Shown here: positions 50,143-60,203 of the stretch, piece by piece
Numbering within the stretch: position 1 is the stretch's first letter
How the letters are laid out: each line of letters starts with the position of its first letter
Source of the DNA: Polaribacter irgensii 23-P
GTDB lineage: Bacteria > Bacteroidota > Bacteroidia > Flavobacteriales > Flavobacteriaceae
Assembly (NCBI RefSeq): GCF_000153225.1
Contig: NZ_CH724148.1
Coordinates: forward strand, 1,754,842 to 1,818,841
Reading direction: 5' to 3'
Length of the DNA: 64,000 nt
Program-made: the position numbers and the translations under genes
Notes under the pieces: model-generated
Told to the model about the DNA's origin: nothing
Database searches by the model: none
The model's input: only the letters and a program-made list of their open reading frames with translations

Positions 50143-51177
50143 CTACATTCTGTCTTCAAACCAATTTAATTGTTTCTCCATTTTATTATATGTTAAAATG
50201 GTTGTAATAATTTTTTTTAATCGTAAAAAAGCAGTTTCATTTTTCACTACATAGTCAACGGCTTTGTGATGCAGGCAGTCTACAGCAACCTCTATTTTAT
50301 CTTGGGAGGATAGCATTATGGCTGGAATTTTATCATCTAAATATTTAATTTTATCTAGCGTTTCCAAACCTGTCATTGCAGTTTTAACAACACTATTTAA
50401 GTGATAGTCTAAAATAATAATGTGTGGATCCTCAGATAAGCTTGCGATGCAAAGCTCGCCTGTCGTAAAAGTTTTTATTATAAATCCACCATGTTCAATA
50501 AACTGAAGTTCTAATAATTTTAAAAAAATTGGGTCGTCATCAACGAGAAATAGTTTTATTTTATTTTTTTCTCTTGCTCCATTTAGCATTTCTAAGCTAC
50601 TGCTATTAGGGTATTTGCCAATTTCTTCTAGTGGTTTACGTCTAATATTTTTTAATTTCAAAAATTGTGAAGGAGAAATGCCAACTACTTTTTTAAACTG
50701 ACTGGATAAATGGGCTACGCTGCTGTACTTCAGTCTAAAGGCAATTTGTGTAATTGTTAGTTCACCATAGGTAAGTAATTCTTTTGCTTTTTCAATTTTG
50801 TGTGAAATTAAGAATTGCTCAATTGTGGTTCCTTGAACTTCAGAAAATAGACTGGCTAGATAGGGATAATCGTGATTTAATTTATCACTTAGATAATGTG
50901 AAAAATTTATTTTAACTGACGCTGTGGAGTGATGAACACTTTCGATTACAATGTTTTTAATTTTTTCAATCAATATTGCCCTGCTGTCATCCATTAGCTC
51001 AAGTCCGATATTACTTAAACCAATGCGCAGTTGTTCTCGATATTTGCCTGAAATATCCTCCATGACATCAACTTCTCCTAAGCCAATTATATTAAAGTGG
51101 AGACCAAGTTTGGTTAACTCTTCCTTTACCGCTATTTTACAACGGGTGCTTACCATGTGTTTTATATATAATTTCAA
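50143..51177 (-). CDS. AraC-type HTH with C-terminal receiver domain
   Basis: The 344-residue protein has an N-terminal region of about 90 residues (ISTRCKIAVKEELTKLG-like start, MKLYIKHMVSTRC), an AraC-type HTH at about 85-190 (GELTITQIAFRLKYSSVAHL and KVVGISPSQFLKLKN), and a C-terminal receiver domain at about 210-335. The receiver has LFLVDDDP, the phosphoacceptor aspartate in HIIILDYHL, the T/S in MLSSQDK and K in VDYVVKNE. The domain order (HTH first, receiver last) is unusual. It lies 4 bases after the hybrid kinase gene, so the three sensors form an operon. Confidence 0.82.
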   Translation of the reverse strand: MKLYIKHMVSTRCKIAVKEELTKLGLHFNIIGLGEVDVMEDISGKYREQLRIGLSNIGLELMDDSRAILIEKIKNIVIESVHHSTASVKINFSHYLSDKLNHDYPYLASLFSEVQGTTIEQFLISHKIEKAKELLTYGELTITQIAFRLKYSSVAHLSSQFKKVVGISPSQFLKLKNIRRKPLEEIGKYPNSSSLEMLNGAREKNKIKLFLVDDDPIFLKLLELQFIEHGGFIIKTFTTGELCIASLSEDPHIIILDYHLNSVVKTAMTGLETLDKIKYLDDKIPAIMLSSQDKIEVAVDCLHHKAVDYVVKNETAFLRLKKIITTILTYNKMEKQLNWFEDRM

Positions 51178-51181
51178 AGCC

Positions 51182-53905
51182 TTAGGTTTTAATTTTCTTT
51201 AATTCTTTTTCCAATTCTTTATTTAGCTCATTATATGCTTGTGCTAGCGTGCTTTCAAGCAGAGCTAATTTTGCAGGTATTAAATCAAGGTCCATTTTTT
51301 CACTTGCAGATTCTTCTATTTGTTTGGCAATTATACGAATCTCTTTGGGCAAACCTATTAAATCCAATGTTGGTTTTATTTTATGCGCATTTCCGTGTAG
51401 CCCTTCCCAATCAGAAGCAGCTGAACACTTATTAAGTTCGAACATCACAAGAGGGGTTTGTGTCAAAATTAACTGTAGCATTTCTGTTACAAACTTAGGG
51501 TTGTTAGGTCCATGACTTTTAAGGTAATCCAAGTCACAAATTTTCTTGCTTGTATCTTTTTGAGTTTCCTTGTTCACAAGAAGAAGAATTTTACTTAATA
51601 ATTCTTTTTCGTTAATAGGTTTCGAAACATAGGCATCCATTCCTTGATCTTTGCATTTATCTGCATTTTTTTTAGTAACGTCAGCTGTAAGTGCTATAAT
51701 CGGAATTGTCGATTTTGGTGGTTCCATTTTATTCCGAATAAAGGTGGTCGCTTCCCATCCATTCATTTCAGGCATTTGTAAATCCATCAAAATTAAATCA
51801 TAATTATTTTTCTTTAACAATTCAATTGCAACTTTACCATTGCTAGCAATGTCTGATTTAAAACCAAAATCGTGCACGATCGTTTGTGCTAAAAATTGAT
51901 TGATGCTGATATCATCAACGATTAGTATCTTTAAAGGAATCTTAGATTTTAATTTATGTAGGGTGGTACTATTTTTTTTGGTTTTAACTTTCGTTTTTTC
52001 AGATTTTATTAAAGGGATCGTGAGGGTAAAAGTGCTGCCAATTGATTCCTGACTTTTTACAGAAATACTTCCGTGCATTAAATCTATCAATTGCTTTACA
52101 ATATTTAACCCTAGTCCCGATCCTCCGTATTTTCTTGCAGTATTATCACTACTTTGAATAAAAGGATCAAAAATATTTTTTATTTTATCGGATGGAATGC
52201 CAATTCCTGTGTCAGAAACGCTAATTTCTACATTCACCTTATTTTCATCTTGGTGTAATAAATTCAGATGTACATTAATAGTTCCACCAACAGCAGTAAA
52301 TTTCAGCGCATTTCCAATAAGATTAAGTAATATCTGATTGATGCGCACAGTATCTCCAATTAGCCATTTTGGAATATTTTTATCAAATCGTGTGTTTAAT
52401 GTTTGCTCTTTTTCACCGATGCGCAATTCAAAAGTGCTCAGTACAGAATTCACTAAGTTTGGCAGTTTTAAATTCGTTTTTTCAAGGATCATTTTCCCTG
52501 CTTCTATTTTGGATAAATCTAAAATATCGTTTACAACCACTAATAAAATATCGCTGGATGTTTTAATAGCATTTAATTGGTGTCTTTGTTTTTTAGTGGC
52601 GTTGTCGCGCAGTAATATCTTAGTAAATCCAATAATACCGTTTAAGGGGGTGCGTATCTCGTGACTCATATTGGCTAAAAATTGATCCTTGAATCCAGCC
52701 AATTCTTCCGCTTGCTCTTTTGCTAGTATCAGTTCATTTTTAATCTCCTCTCGTTTGGTAATATTACTTGCAGCGCCAATTATTCTAATAGCTTTTCCAT
52801 CTTCGTTGCGCACAATAAAACCTCTGTCGTTTATGTATTTGTAATCCCCTGTAGGTCCTATAAAACCATATTCAAATGAAAAATTATTTTGATCTGAGGA
52901 GGCTATTATTTTTTCCAATAACTTTGTAATTCGATTTTTGTCGTCAGGGTGAATATATGCATTCCAATTTGCTTTTTTATCTATCGGTCGTTTTTTGTCA
53001 AAACCATATACTTTATCAAAACCCACAGCGCTCCGATAAATTTTTCCTGTTACAAGATTCCAATCCCAGACGGCATCATTTGTAGCTTTTGTGGCTAAAT
53101 GATAACGCTCATTCGATTGTTTTAATTTTTCTTGGTTTTTTTTTAAATTTGTAATACAGCGTATAATACCTCTACTGCCAATAATTTCCTTTTTATGATT
53201 GTACAAAGGCTCTCCTACGCGTTGTATCCATCGATTTTCATTTTTTAAATTTGTTATTTTTAGCTCGATGTCGTAAAGCTTGCCATGCGCAGCAAGTGAA
53301 GACCTGGCATTTAAAAACTGTTGTTTTGATACTTCATCAAAACAATTAAGAAGGATTTTTTCTGATGGCACTCCTTCTCTAGGATCGGTTCCGTAAATTG
53401 TATGCACTGTTTTCGACCAGCTCGTTATTTTCGTTTTTTGATCAAATTCCCAGTAGCCTATTTTTGCCATTCTACCAGCTTCCTTCAAAACGTACTCATT
53501 TTCTTTTACGAGCTTTTCTAGGTTTTCTTTAATTAAAAATTGTTTTTCTAATTTCCTTTTTACAACCGTTATAAGTTCCTCTGTATTTACAGGTTTTACG
53601 AGATAGTCCTCGGCACCTGCATTCATTCCTGTTCTAACGTCTTCTTTTTCACCTTTTGCAGAGAGAAAAATTAACGGGATCCCACTTGTTTTTTTATTTT
53701 TTTGTAGTTTTTCGAACATCTCAAAACCGTTTAACTTTGGCATAAGTATGTCTGAAACAATAAGGTCGGGGAGTTCTTGCAAAGCCATATAAAAACCAGT
53801 TTCTCCATTTTCTGCTTGAAAAACTTGATATCCTTCTAACAAGAGAATGTCACAAACTTCTTCTCTTATGGCTAATGTATCTTCTACAATTAATATTTTA
53901 AACAT
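51182..53905 (-). CDS. Hybrid sensor histidine kinase with receiver, PAS, kinase, receiver and Hpt domains
   Basis: The 907-residue protein is laid out as receiver (1-120, aspartate in DLIVSDILMPKL), two PAS-like domains (about 140-260 and 275-395), HisKA (phospho-histidine in NMSHEIRTPLNG at about 412), HATPase (about 510-640), a second receiver (about 665-785, DLILMDLQMPEMNG), and Hpt (histidine in GNAHKIKPTLDL at about 822). No membrane segment is seen, so it is cytoplasmic and takes input through PAS or the first receiver. Its start overlaps the upstream kinase by 8 bases and its end is 4 bases before the AraC/receiver gene. A phosphorelay to the neighbouring regulator is likely. Confidence 0.9.
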   Translation of the reverse strand: MFKILIVEDTLAIREEVCDILLLEGYQVFQAENGETGFYMALQELPDLIVSDILMPKLNGFEMFEKLQKNKKTSGIPLIFLSAKGEKEDVRTGMNAGAEDYLVKPVNTEELITVVKRKLEKQFLIKENLEKLVKENEYVLKEAGRMAKIGYWEFDQKTKITSWSKTVHTIYGTDPREGVPSEKILLNCFDEVSKQQFLNARSSLAAHGKLYDIELKITNLKNENRWIQRVGEPLYNHKKEIIGSRGIIRCITNLKKNQEKLKQSNERYHLATKATNDAVWDWNLVTGKIYRSAVGFDKVYGFDKKRPIDKKANWNAYIHPDDKNRITKLLEKIIASSDQNNFSFEYGFIGPTGDYKYINDRGFIVRNEDGKAIRIIGAASNITKREEIKNELILAKEQAEELAGFKDQFLANMSHEIRTPLNGIIGFTKILLRDNATKKQRHQLNAIKTSSDILLVVVNDILDLSKIEAGKMILEKTNLKLPNLVNSVLSTFELRIGEKEQTLNTRFDKNIPKWLIGDTVRINQILLNLIGNALKFTAVGGTINVHLNLLHQDENKVNVEISVSDTGIGIPSDKIKNIFDPFIQSSDNTARKYGGSGLGLNIVKQLIDLMHGSISVKSQESIGSTFTLTIPLIKSEKTKVKTKKNSTTLHKLKSKIPLKILIVDDISINQFLAQTIVHDFGFKSDIASNGKVAIELLKKNNYDLILMDLQMPEMNGWEATTFIRNKMEPPKSTIPIIALTADVTKKNADKCKDQGMDAYVSKPINEKELLSKILLLVNKETQKDTSKKICDLDYLKSHGPNNPKFVTEMLQLILTQTPLVMFELNKCSAASDWEGLHGNAHKIKPTLDLIGLPKEIRIIAKQIEESASEKMDLDLIPAKLALLESTLAQAYNELNKELEKELKKIKT

Positions 53906-56486
53906 CGTTGTTGTTTAGTTTTGGGAGTTTTGCAGTAAAAGTAGTCCCTTTTCCAATAGCACTCTTGATAATTATTTCTCCATTCATTATTTCTATAGCT
54001 TCTTTTGCAATCGATAAACCGAGACCTGTTCCCTGAATTAGGTCAACATTTTGACCTCTTGAGAAAGGATGGAATATTGTTTTGAGTTCTCTTTTTGAGA
54101 TTCCAATTCCGAAATCTGTCACCGAAATGATTATATTATTTTTTTCCGAAGAAAATTCTACGGTAATTTTTTTACTGTTTCCAGAATATTTTACAGCATT
54201 ACTGATAAGGTTAGTAAAAACATTTCGGCCTAATTTTTTATCTATAAAAATTATGTTCTCTTTCAAATTATTAGGGTCTATCAGTGCTATTTGGTGGGAT
54301 TGTTCTTGAGAAATAGAAACTTCTTCAATTATTTCTTTCATAAAATCTCCAAGATGCACATTTGATGGATGATTTTTCAGCTTACCTGCACCCGCTTGTC
54401 CAACAATTAAGACATCATCTAATAAACGGGTCATGTGTAGCACCTGATTTTCTATTTTATATAGTTTTTGTTCAACGATACCTGGTTCCATTTTACCCCA
54501 GTATTTTTTAATAGAACCTGCAGCAAAATTGATTGCTGTTAGTGGCGTTCTAAATTCGTGTGATGCAGTTGAAACAAATTTTGATTTTAACTCATTCAAT
54601 TCTTTCTGCTTTTCTAAAGCCTGATTTAATTTCAAGGTTCTTTCTTTTACCTTTATTTCTAACTCGTTTCGGTATCCTACCAGTTCGGTAATATCCTGAC
54701 CTACGGCCAATACACCCGTTACATTTCCGTGTATGTCGCGTCGGGTGCTTGAGTTTACTAACAGGATTACTTCTTTATTGTCTTTAGCCACTATCGCGAA
54801 TTCGAAGTTTGCGGTTTGTTTTCCTTTTAAAACCATATACAATACTTGTCTTGCTCCTTTTTCTGATTTTTTAGGTGTAAATATGAGCCAGTTAATGCCC
54901 AATACCTCTTCTTTTTGGTATCCGGTAACCCTTTCAGATGCTTGATTCCATTCGTTAATTAAACCAGTCTTGTCAATACCAAAAATAGGAGTACTTGAAG
55001 TTTCAATAAATTGTCTTAGCTCTTTTGCTATTGCCAACTCCTCAACACGTTTGTCTTTTTCTTTATTGGCAATAATTAACTCATTGCCACGCTTGTCTTT
55101 TTCTTTATTTTGAAATGCAAGTTCTGCATTTGCAATTGTCAACTCTTTCGCTCGTTTTTCTTTTTCTTCTTTAGCTATTATTAGCTCATGAGCGCGTTTG
55201 TCTTTTTCTTTATTTTGAAATGCCAACTCTGCATTCGCAATCGCTAGTTCGTTTGCGCGTTGTTCTTTTTCTTTGTTTTGAAAAGCAAGCTCAATGTTTG
55301 CGATGGCCAATTCTCTTGCGCGTTTTTCTTTTTCTTCTTTTGCTAATATTAATTCTTTCGATCGTTTGTCTTTTTCTTCATTTTGATATGAAAGATCATA
55401 CATGGCCTTTGCCAACTCTTTTACGCGCTTGTCTTTCTCTTTATTTTGAGAGGCTAGCTTTAAGTTGACTGAAGCTAATTTTTCAGCTTGCTTTAAAAGA
55501 GCCTGTCTTTGCTTTACTTGCGCTGTGATGTCAAATTGAATGCCTACATATTTTACTATTTTTCCATGGATATCTGTAAAAGGCGTAATAGTCATGTCTA
55601 ACCAAATGAAATCAGTACTTCCTTTTGCTTTGTTAATGATTTCACCTTTCCAAACTTTTCCAATATTAATGGTGGACCATATGTTCTTCAAAAAGTTGCT
55701 GGGATGTTTTCCACTTTTTACGACGGCATGACTTTTACCAATGAGCTCTTTCCTTTGATATCCGAACATTTTACAAAAGTTGTCATTTACAAAGATTAAA
55801 TTACCTTCAGCATCTGTCTCAGAGACGATGGCTGCTTCATTCAAACAAATTATTTGCTCTTCAAGCTCAATTTTAATATTTGCAAGTTCAGCTGCCCTTT
55901 CGTCCTTTTCTTGATTTTGAAAAGCTAGCTTGATATTCAAAGAGTGCAAAGCATCAAGAGAATTTTGAAGTTCTAAACTTTTTTTCTTGAGTTGCTTTTC
56001 TGATTTATTTCGCGCATTTTTTTCTTTTTCTATCTTTTTTTTAAGCTTAATTTCTGCCTTTTCATTCGCTGTAATGCAAGTAAGAGAGATTCCAACTCTT
56101 CCTTCCCTGATTTTCCAAGCTGAAACAAAATAATATTTATCAAATTCAGCGCCATAACTTTTGAAGCTTAACGGTTTTCCAGTTTTATCTACACTCGCAA
56201 AAGAACTGAGCCAATAGTCTTCAATAATGCCAACTACAGCGGTGATTTTCTTGTCAATTAATTCTTCTTTGGTTTTATTTAAAAGTTTTGCAAAAGAAAT
56301 ATTTACATTTCTAATATAAAAATCTACAGGCTGCTGCTTTTCATCATAAATAAGCTCGATGACTTCAACCATTTCTGACATTGAATCGTAAAGTGCTTCG
56401 TAGTGATTCTCGTCTGAAGGTTGAATTAGGGTCTTCTTGAGCGCTGTGCGTTTTGTTATAAGTGTTTCCTTTGAGTTTTTACTCAT
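53898..56486 (-). CDS. PAS-domain sensor histidine kinase with long coiled-coil repeats
   Basis: The 862-residue protein has PAS-like domains at about 30-140, 215-330 and 490-610, HisKA at about 630-700 (SHEFRTPLTAINFAAG) and HATPase at about 740-860. Between the PAS domains, heptad-rich segments repeat the motif AFQNKEKDKRANEL several times (about 335-490), a long parallel coiled coil. No clear membrane segment. The coiled coil probably transmits the signal. It precedes the hybrid kinase gene with an 8-base overlap. The relation to the fibre cluster downstream is by location only. Confidence 0.88.
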   Translation of the reverse strand: MSKNSKETLITKRTALKKTLIQPSDENHYEALYDSMSEMVEVIELIYDEKQQPVDFYIRNVNISFAKLLNKTKEELIDKKITAVVGIIEDYWLSSFASVDKTGKPLSFKSYGAEFDKYYFVSAWKIREGRVGISLTCITANEKAEIKLKKKIEKEKNARNKSEKQLKKKSLELQNSLDALHSLNIKLAFQNQEKDERAAELANIKIELEEQIICLNEAAIVSETDAEGNLIFVNDNFCKMFGYQRKELIGKSHAVVKSGKHPSNFLKNIWSTINIGKVWKGEIINKAKGSTDFIWLDMTITPFTDIHGKIVKYVGIQFDITAQVKQRQALLKQAEKLASVNLKLASQNKEKDKRVKELAKAMYDLSYQNEEKDKRSKELILAKEEKEKRARELAIANIELAFQNKEKEQRANELAIANAELAFQNKEKDKRAHELIIAKEEKEKRAKELTIANAELAFQNKEKDKRGNELIIANKEKDKRVEELAIAKELRQFIETSSTPIFGIDKTGLINEWNQASERVTGYQKEEVLGINWLIFTPKKSEKGARQVLYMVLKGKQTANFEFAIVAKDNKEVILLVNSSTRRDIHGNVTGVLAVGQDITELVGYRNELEIKVKERTLKLNQALEKQKELNELKSKFVSTASHEFRTPLTAINFAAGSIKKYWGKMEPGIVEQKLYKIENQVLHMTRLLDDVLIVGQAGAGKLKNHPSNVHLGDFMKEIIEEVSISQEQSHQIALIDPNNLKENIIFIDKKLGRNVFTNLISNAVKYSGNSKKITVEFSSEKNNIIISVTDFGIGISKRELKTIFHPFSRGQNVDLIQGTGLGLSIAKEAIEIMNGEIIIKSAIGKGTTFTAKLPKLNNNDV

Positions 56487-56906
56487 GTGTGTATGCTCTT
56501 TGGTTTTAAGGTAAATAGAAAAGCTAAATCAATCTAAATTATAGTCCTATTCGAACGAAATACCTTCTGTAATAACTTCGATTTTAGAAGTTTTTTTGAA
56601 GCAGATTAAAATTTTAAGTAGATATTTTAAGCCAATTTATAATTTTTAAACAACAATGTCGTCAAATTTTCTTTTTAAATTAAAACTAACAGAAATATTA
56701 GTCTTGCTATTGTAATTTTTCAACAAGATATTTTCGAACCGCATTTTTTAAAGTGTGTATAAAGGATACCTGCGTTCATACGAATACCAAACTAAGATTG
56801 ATGGTTTTAAATAGATAAAAGAATATATTTTTTCAAAGATTGAATAGGGCTTATTTTGATTCAAAACGAGAATTCAATGACTATGGATGCGCTTTTTTAT
56901 GGTAAA
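56487..56906. other. Gene-free stretch of 420 bases
   Basis: It separates the sensor kinase operon from the molybdopterin oxidoreductase gene on the same strand. It should hold the kinase operon promoter, but no clear TAnnTTTG element was found. No structured repeat was seen. Confidence 0.5.
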
Positions 56907-59222
56907 TTAAAGTTCGTTTTTTTTATTAGTTTCTCTTTTCTTAATGGAAATAATAACCGTTTTAGAAGTAGGAGTGTTACTCTTTTTAGCCACACTCTTT
57001 AGGGGGACTAATACATTTGCTTCTGGGAAATAGGTTGCAGTGCATTGTTTTGGAATAGCATAGGATACTACTAAAAAACCTTTAGCAGTTCGCTTTTCGT
57101 TATTAAAGTGGCTCGTTAAATCAACCAAATCTAACGGCTTTAAATGCTGCGTTTTCATATCCTCTGGGTTCATAAAAATAATACGCCGCTCATTTAAAAC
57201 ACCCCTATAACGATCATCCAAACCATAGATAGTTGTATTGTATTGGTCATGCGTTCGAAGCGTCATCATCATAAATTGACCGGTCGCTAAGAAGATATCA
57301 GAAGGCATATTTAAAGTGAAATTTGCTTTTCCTGAAGGGCTAGGAGTGAAGTCATTTTCTCGGGCAGTATTCGGCAAATAAAACCCTCCTTTTATCCGAA
57401 CGCGCGCATTGTAATTTTTGAATCCTGGTATTGTGGCTTCAATCTTTGTGCGTATGCCATCATAATTACTTATTAATTGCGTCCAATTTGTTCGAGTCTG
57501 TTGCAGCGTGGCATTGGCCATTCCTGCAACGATAGCAGGTTCGCTCAACAAGTGTTTAGAAGGCGGATTTAAAGGACCGTGCGATTGCTGTATGATGCCC
57601 ATTGAGTTTTCTGTAGTAACAAATTGGGGTATCGCACTTTGCAGGTCTATTTCCGAGCGACTTAAACAGGGGAGGATTAAAGCTGTTTTCCCATGAATTA
57701 AATGACTTCTATTTAATTTGGTTGAAATTTGTACGGTAAGATCACATTTTCTTAAAGCTGCTGCTGTAAACTCGGTATCAGGAGTTGCGGAAACAAAATT
57801 ACCGCCCATTCCAATGAAAATCTTTGCTTTTTCGGCATGCATAGCAGCAATGGAGTCCACCACATCTAAGCCATGCGCTCTTGGTGCTTTGAAATGAAAT
57901 TCTTTTTCGAGCGCATCAAGAAAAGAGGCTTTTGGCTTTTCCCAAATACCCATAGTCCGGTCTCCTTGCACATTAGAATGTCCACGTACTGGACAGGTAC
58001 CTGCTCCTTTTTTTCCAATACTTCCTTTCAATAACAAAATATTCACCAGTTCTTGAATATTGTCTACCGCATTTTTGTGCTGAGTTAACCCCATAGCCCA
58101 GCAAATAATAATTTTTTCGTTATTGATAATTAGGGCGGTAGCTTCTTTTATTTTCTCCATTGCAATGCCCGTTTGCGGGAGGAGATCTTCATATGAAAAG
58201 CGGTCTAAATCTGCTAACATTTCTGGCAAACCACTTGTTTTTTCAGCGATAAAAGCATGGTTGAAAACGCTCCCGGGACGCTTGTTTTCTTCGACTTTCA
58301 TCAATTTTAAAATAATTTTAAGCAAAGCAACATCTCCATTAATTCTTACGGGTAGAAATACATCAGTTAAATTTTGGCCTTTTCCAATCCATTTTAACGG
58401 ATTTTGAGGATCTTTATAATTCATTAAACCAACCTCTAGTAAAGGATTTATCGTAATTATTTTACCGCCATTTTTTTTAGTCTCTCCCAAAGCAGACAAC
58501 ATTCTTGGGTGATTGGTTCCTGGATTTTGGCCAATAACGATCACAACATCTGCATGGTTAAAATCATCTAAAGTTACAGATCCTTTTGCAATTCCCAGTG
58601 TTTCTGAAAGGGCAACGCCGCTAGATTCGTGACACATATTCGAACAATCAGGTAAGTTGTTGGTGCCAAACTCCCTTACAAACAGTTGGTATAAAAAAGC
58701 GGCTTCATTGCTAGTCCTTCCTGAGGTATAAAAAACAGCTTGGTCTGGAGAATCCAGCGCATTTAGTTCCTTTCCAATCAGCGCAAAGGCAGCTTCCCAA
58801 GAAATTTCCTGGTAGTGATCTTTCCCTTCGGGTAAATATATAGGGTGTGTAATACGGCCACTTTTTCCAATTTCATAATCTGATAATTTAGAGAGTTCGA
58901 TTACAGAATGTGTTGCAAAAAATAAAGGGGATACTTTATTTTTAGTAGCTTCTTCTGCCACCGCTTTGGCACCGTTTTCACAATATTCAGCTAAGAAAGC
59001 GCGTTTTGCGTCAGGGTCTGGCCAAGCACAACCAGGGCAGTCAAAACCATCCTTTTGATTTAGATTTTTTAACAGTTGAATGCCTTTGAGCACACCCACT
59101 TCCTTTTTTATATGGGTCAATGCAGATACGATCGCTGGGAGGCCCACCGCGGTTGAAGGAATCTTTTTAAGCTGAATTCCGGTTAGTTTTTCAGGGGGTT
59201 GGGCATTTCTTTCTTTAGACAT
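56907..59222 (-). CDS. FdhF/YdeP-family molybdopterin oxidoreductase
   Basis: The 771-residue protein starts with the block FDCPGCAWPDPDAKRAF, which is typical of YdeP-like proteins (formate dehydrogenase-like). It has the Mo-binding block NMCHESSGVALSETLG with the probable Mo-ligand cysteine, a MGD-binding segment with GQNPGTNHPRMLSAL, and a C-terminal MGD domain (FMMMTLRTHDQYNTTIYGLD). It is expected to bind bis-MGD and to act as a cytoplasmic oxidoreductase, perhaps with formate or another small substrate. It overlaps the fdhD gene by 8 bases, which supports the assignment. Confidence 0.88.
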   Translation of the reverse strand: MSKERNAQPPEKLTGIQLKKIPSTAVGLPAIVSALTHIKKEVGVLKGIQLLKNLNQKDGFDCPGCAWPDPDAKRAFLAEYCENGAKAVAEEATKNKVSPLFFATHSVIELSKLSDYEIGKSGRITHPIYLPEGKDHYQEISWEAAFALIGKELNALDSPDQAVFYTSGRTSNEAAFLYQLFVREFGTNNLPDCSNMCHESSGVALSETLGIAKGSVTLDDFNHADVVIVIGQNPGTNHPRMLSALGETKKNGGKIITINPLLEVGLMNYKDPQNPLKWIGKGQNLTDVFLPVRINGDVALLKIILKLMKVEENKRPGSVFNHAFIAEKTSGLPEMLADLDRFSYEDLLPQTGIAMEKIKEATALIINNEKIIICWAMGLTQHKNAVDNIQELVNILLLKGSIGKKGAGTCPVRGHSNVQGDRTMGIWEKPKASFLDALEKEFHFKAPRAHGLDVVDSIAAMHAEKAKIFIGMGGNFVSATPDTEFTAAALRKCDLTVQISTKLNRSHLIHGKTALILPCLSRSEIDLQSAIPQFVTTENSMGIIQQSHGPLNPPSKHLLSEPAIVAGMANATLQQTRTNWTQLISNYDGIRTKIEATIPGFKNYNARVRIKGGFYLPNTARENDFTPSPSGKANFTLNMPSDIFLATGQFMMMTLRTHDQYNTTIYGLDDRYRGVLNERRIIFMNPEDMKTQHLKPLDLVDLTSHFNNEKRTAKGFLVVSYAIPKQCTATYFPEANVLVPLKSVAKKSNTPTSKTVIISIKKRETNKKNEL

Positions 59223-60021
59223 TCTGTACGTTTTTTATAAACTCAGGATTTGAATAAATGGTCATTTTTTGTTCGCGTGTAAACCCTATAAGACAAATTC
59301 CAAATTCTTTTGCGAAGTCTACTGCCAGAGAAGAGCAAGCAGAAACTGCAATAATAACGGGTATTTTAGCAATAAATGCTTTGATTACAATTTCGTAGGA
59401 AACCCGTCCGCTAACAAGCAGGTATTTTGCTTTTTTCAATTCACTTTTAAGCAGAAGTGTGCCAACTGTTTTGTCTACGGCGTTGTGCCTTCCAATATCC
59501 TCTTTGAGGGTCAAGAGTTCTTGATTTTTATCAAAAATTGCTGCGGCATGACTTCCTCCTGAAGCTTTAAAAGTCTTTTGAAGCAGGTGCATGTTAGAAA
59601 ACATAGCACGCACTATTTCTGTAGAGAAATAAGTATTTGAGATGAGTTTCTCACCCGCCACCTGAAGATCTTTTAATTCTTTTTTTCCACAAATTCCACA
59701 GGAAGAAACAGAAAGAAGAGTCCTTTTATTTAAGTACCCTTTCCCCAGCGCCTCTTTTGGAATTTGTACGTTTATGATTGTGGGAATTTTGTCTTCTTCT
59801 TGAAGTATTTCAAACGTAAAACCAGCAGTCCTCTTATAGATATCTTCTGCATACAACAAGCCTCTTACAAGCTCCTCGTCATTGTCTGGTGTTCTCATAA
59901 CGACAGTATAGGCCGTTTTATTTATATTAATTTGCAGCGGAGCTTCTACGACAAGTGCGTCGGTTACGCGTACTTTTTGGCAGTTTGTAATTTTCAGCCC
60001 TTGATAGGATCCGGTCTGCAT
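59215..60021 (-). CDS. fdhD: FdhD sulfurtransferase for formate dehydrogenase maturation
   Basis: The 268-residue protein has the FdhD motif SSCGICGKKEL at about residues 121-131, with the CxxC pair that carries the persulfide. It also has the GGSHAAAIFD block (~170) and a EDIGRHNAVDK block. FdhD takes sulfur from IscS and gives it to the Mo centre of formate dehydrogenases. It lies just upstream of its likely client gene and overlaps it. The start ATG is at 60019-60021. Confidence 0.92.
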   Translation of the reverse strand: MQTGSYQGLKITNCQKVRVTDALVVEAPLQININKTAYTVVMRTPDNDEELVRGLLYAEDIYKRTAGFTFEILQEEDKIPTIINVQIPKEALGKGYLNKRTLLSVSSCGICGKKELKDLQVAGEKLISNTYFSTEIVRAMFSNMHLLQKTFKASGGSHAAAIFDKNQELLTLKEDIGRHNAVDKTVGTLLLKSELKKAKYLLVSGRVSYEIVIKAFIAKIPVIIAVSACSSLAVDFAKEFGICLIGFTREQKMTIYSNPEFIKNVQNV

Positions 60022-60203
60022 ATGTTATAGCATTATGATTTCTTCACAAATTTACAGAAAAAGTAAGCGGCAAAGAATATTAAAGGAGCGAAATGCGTAT
60101 ATTTTACTAGGCTCTAGATTTCAAACGCTGAAAAAAACAGTGTAGTGCGAAAAGATAAAATAAAAAAGAGCGCAACAACGCAATGGTGCTTAGAAACAAA
60201 TTT

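Noticed and set aside
55220..55468. Plus-strand ORF opposite the coiled-coil repeats
   Set aside because: A leucine-rich shadow created by the DNA repeats of the kinase gene.
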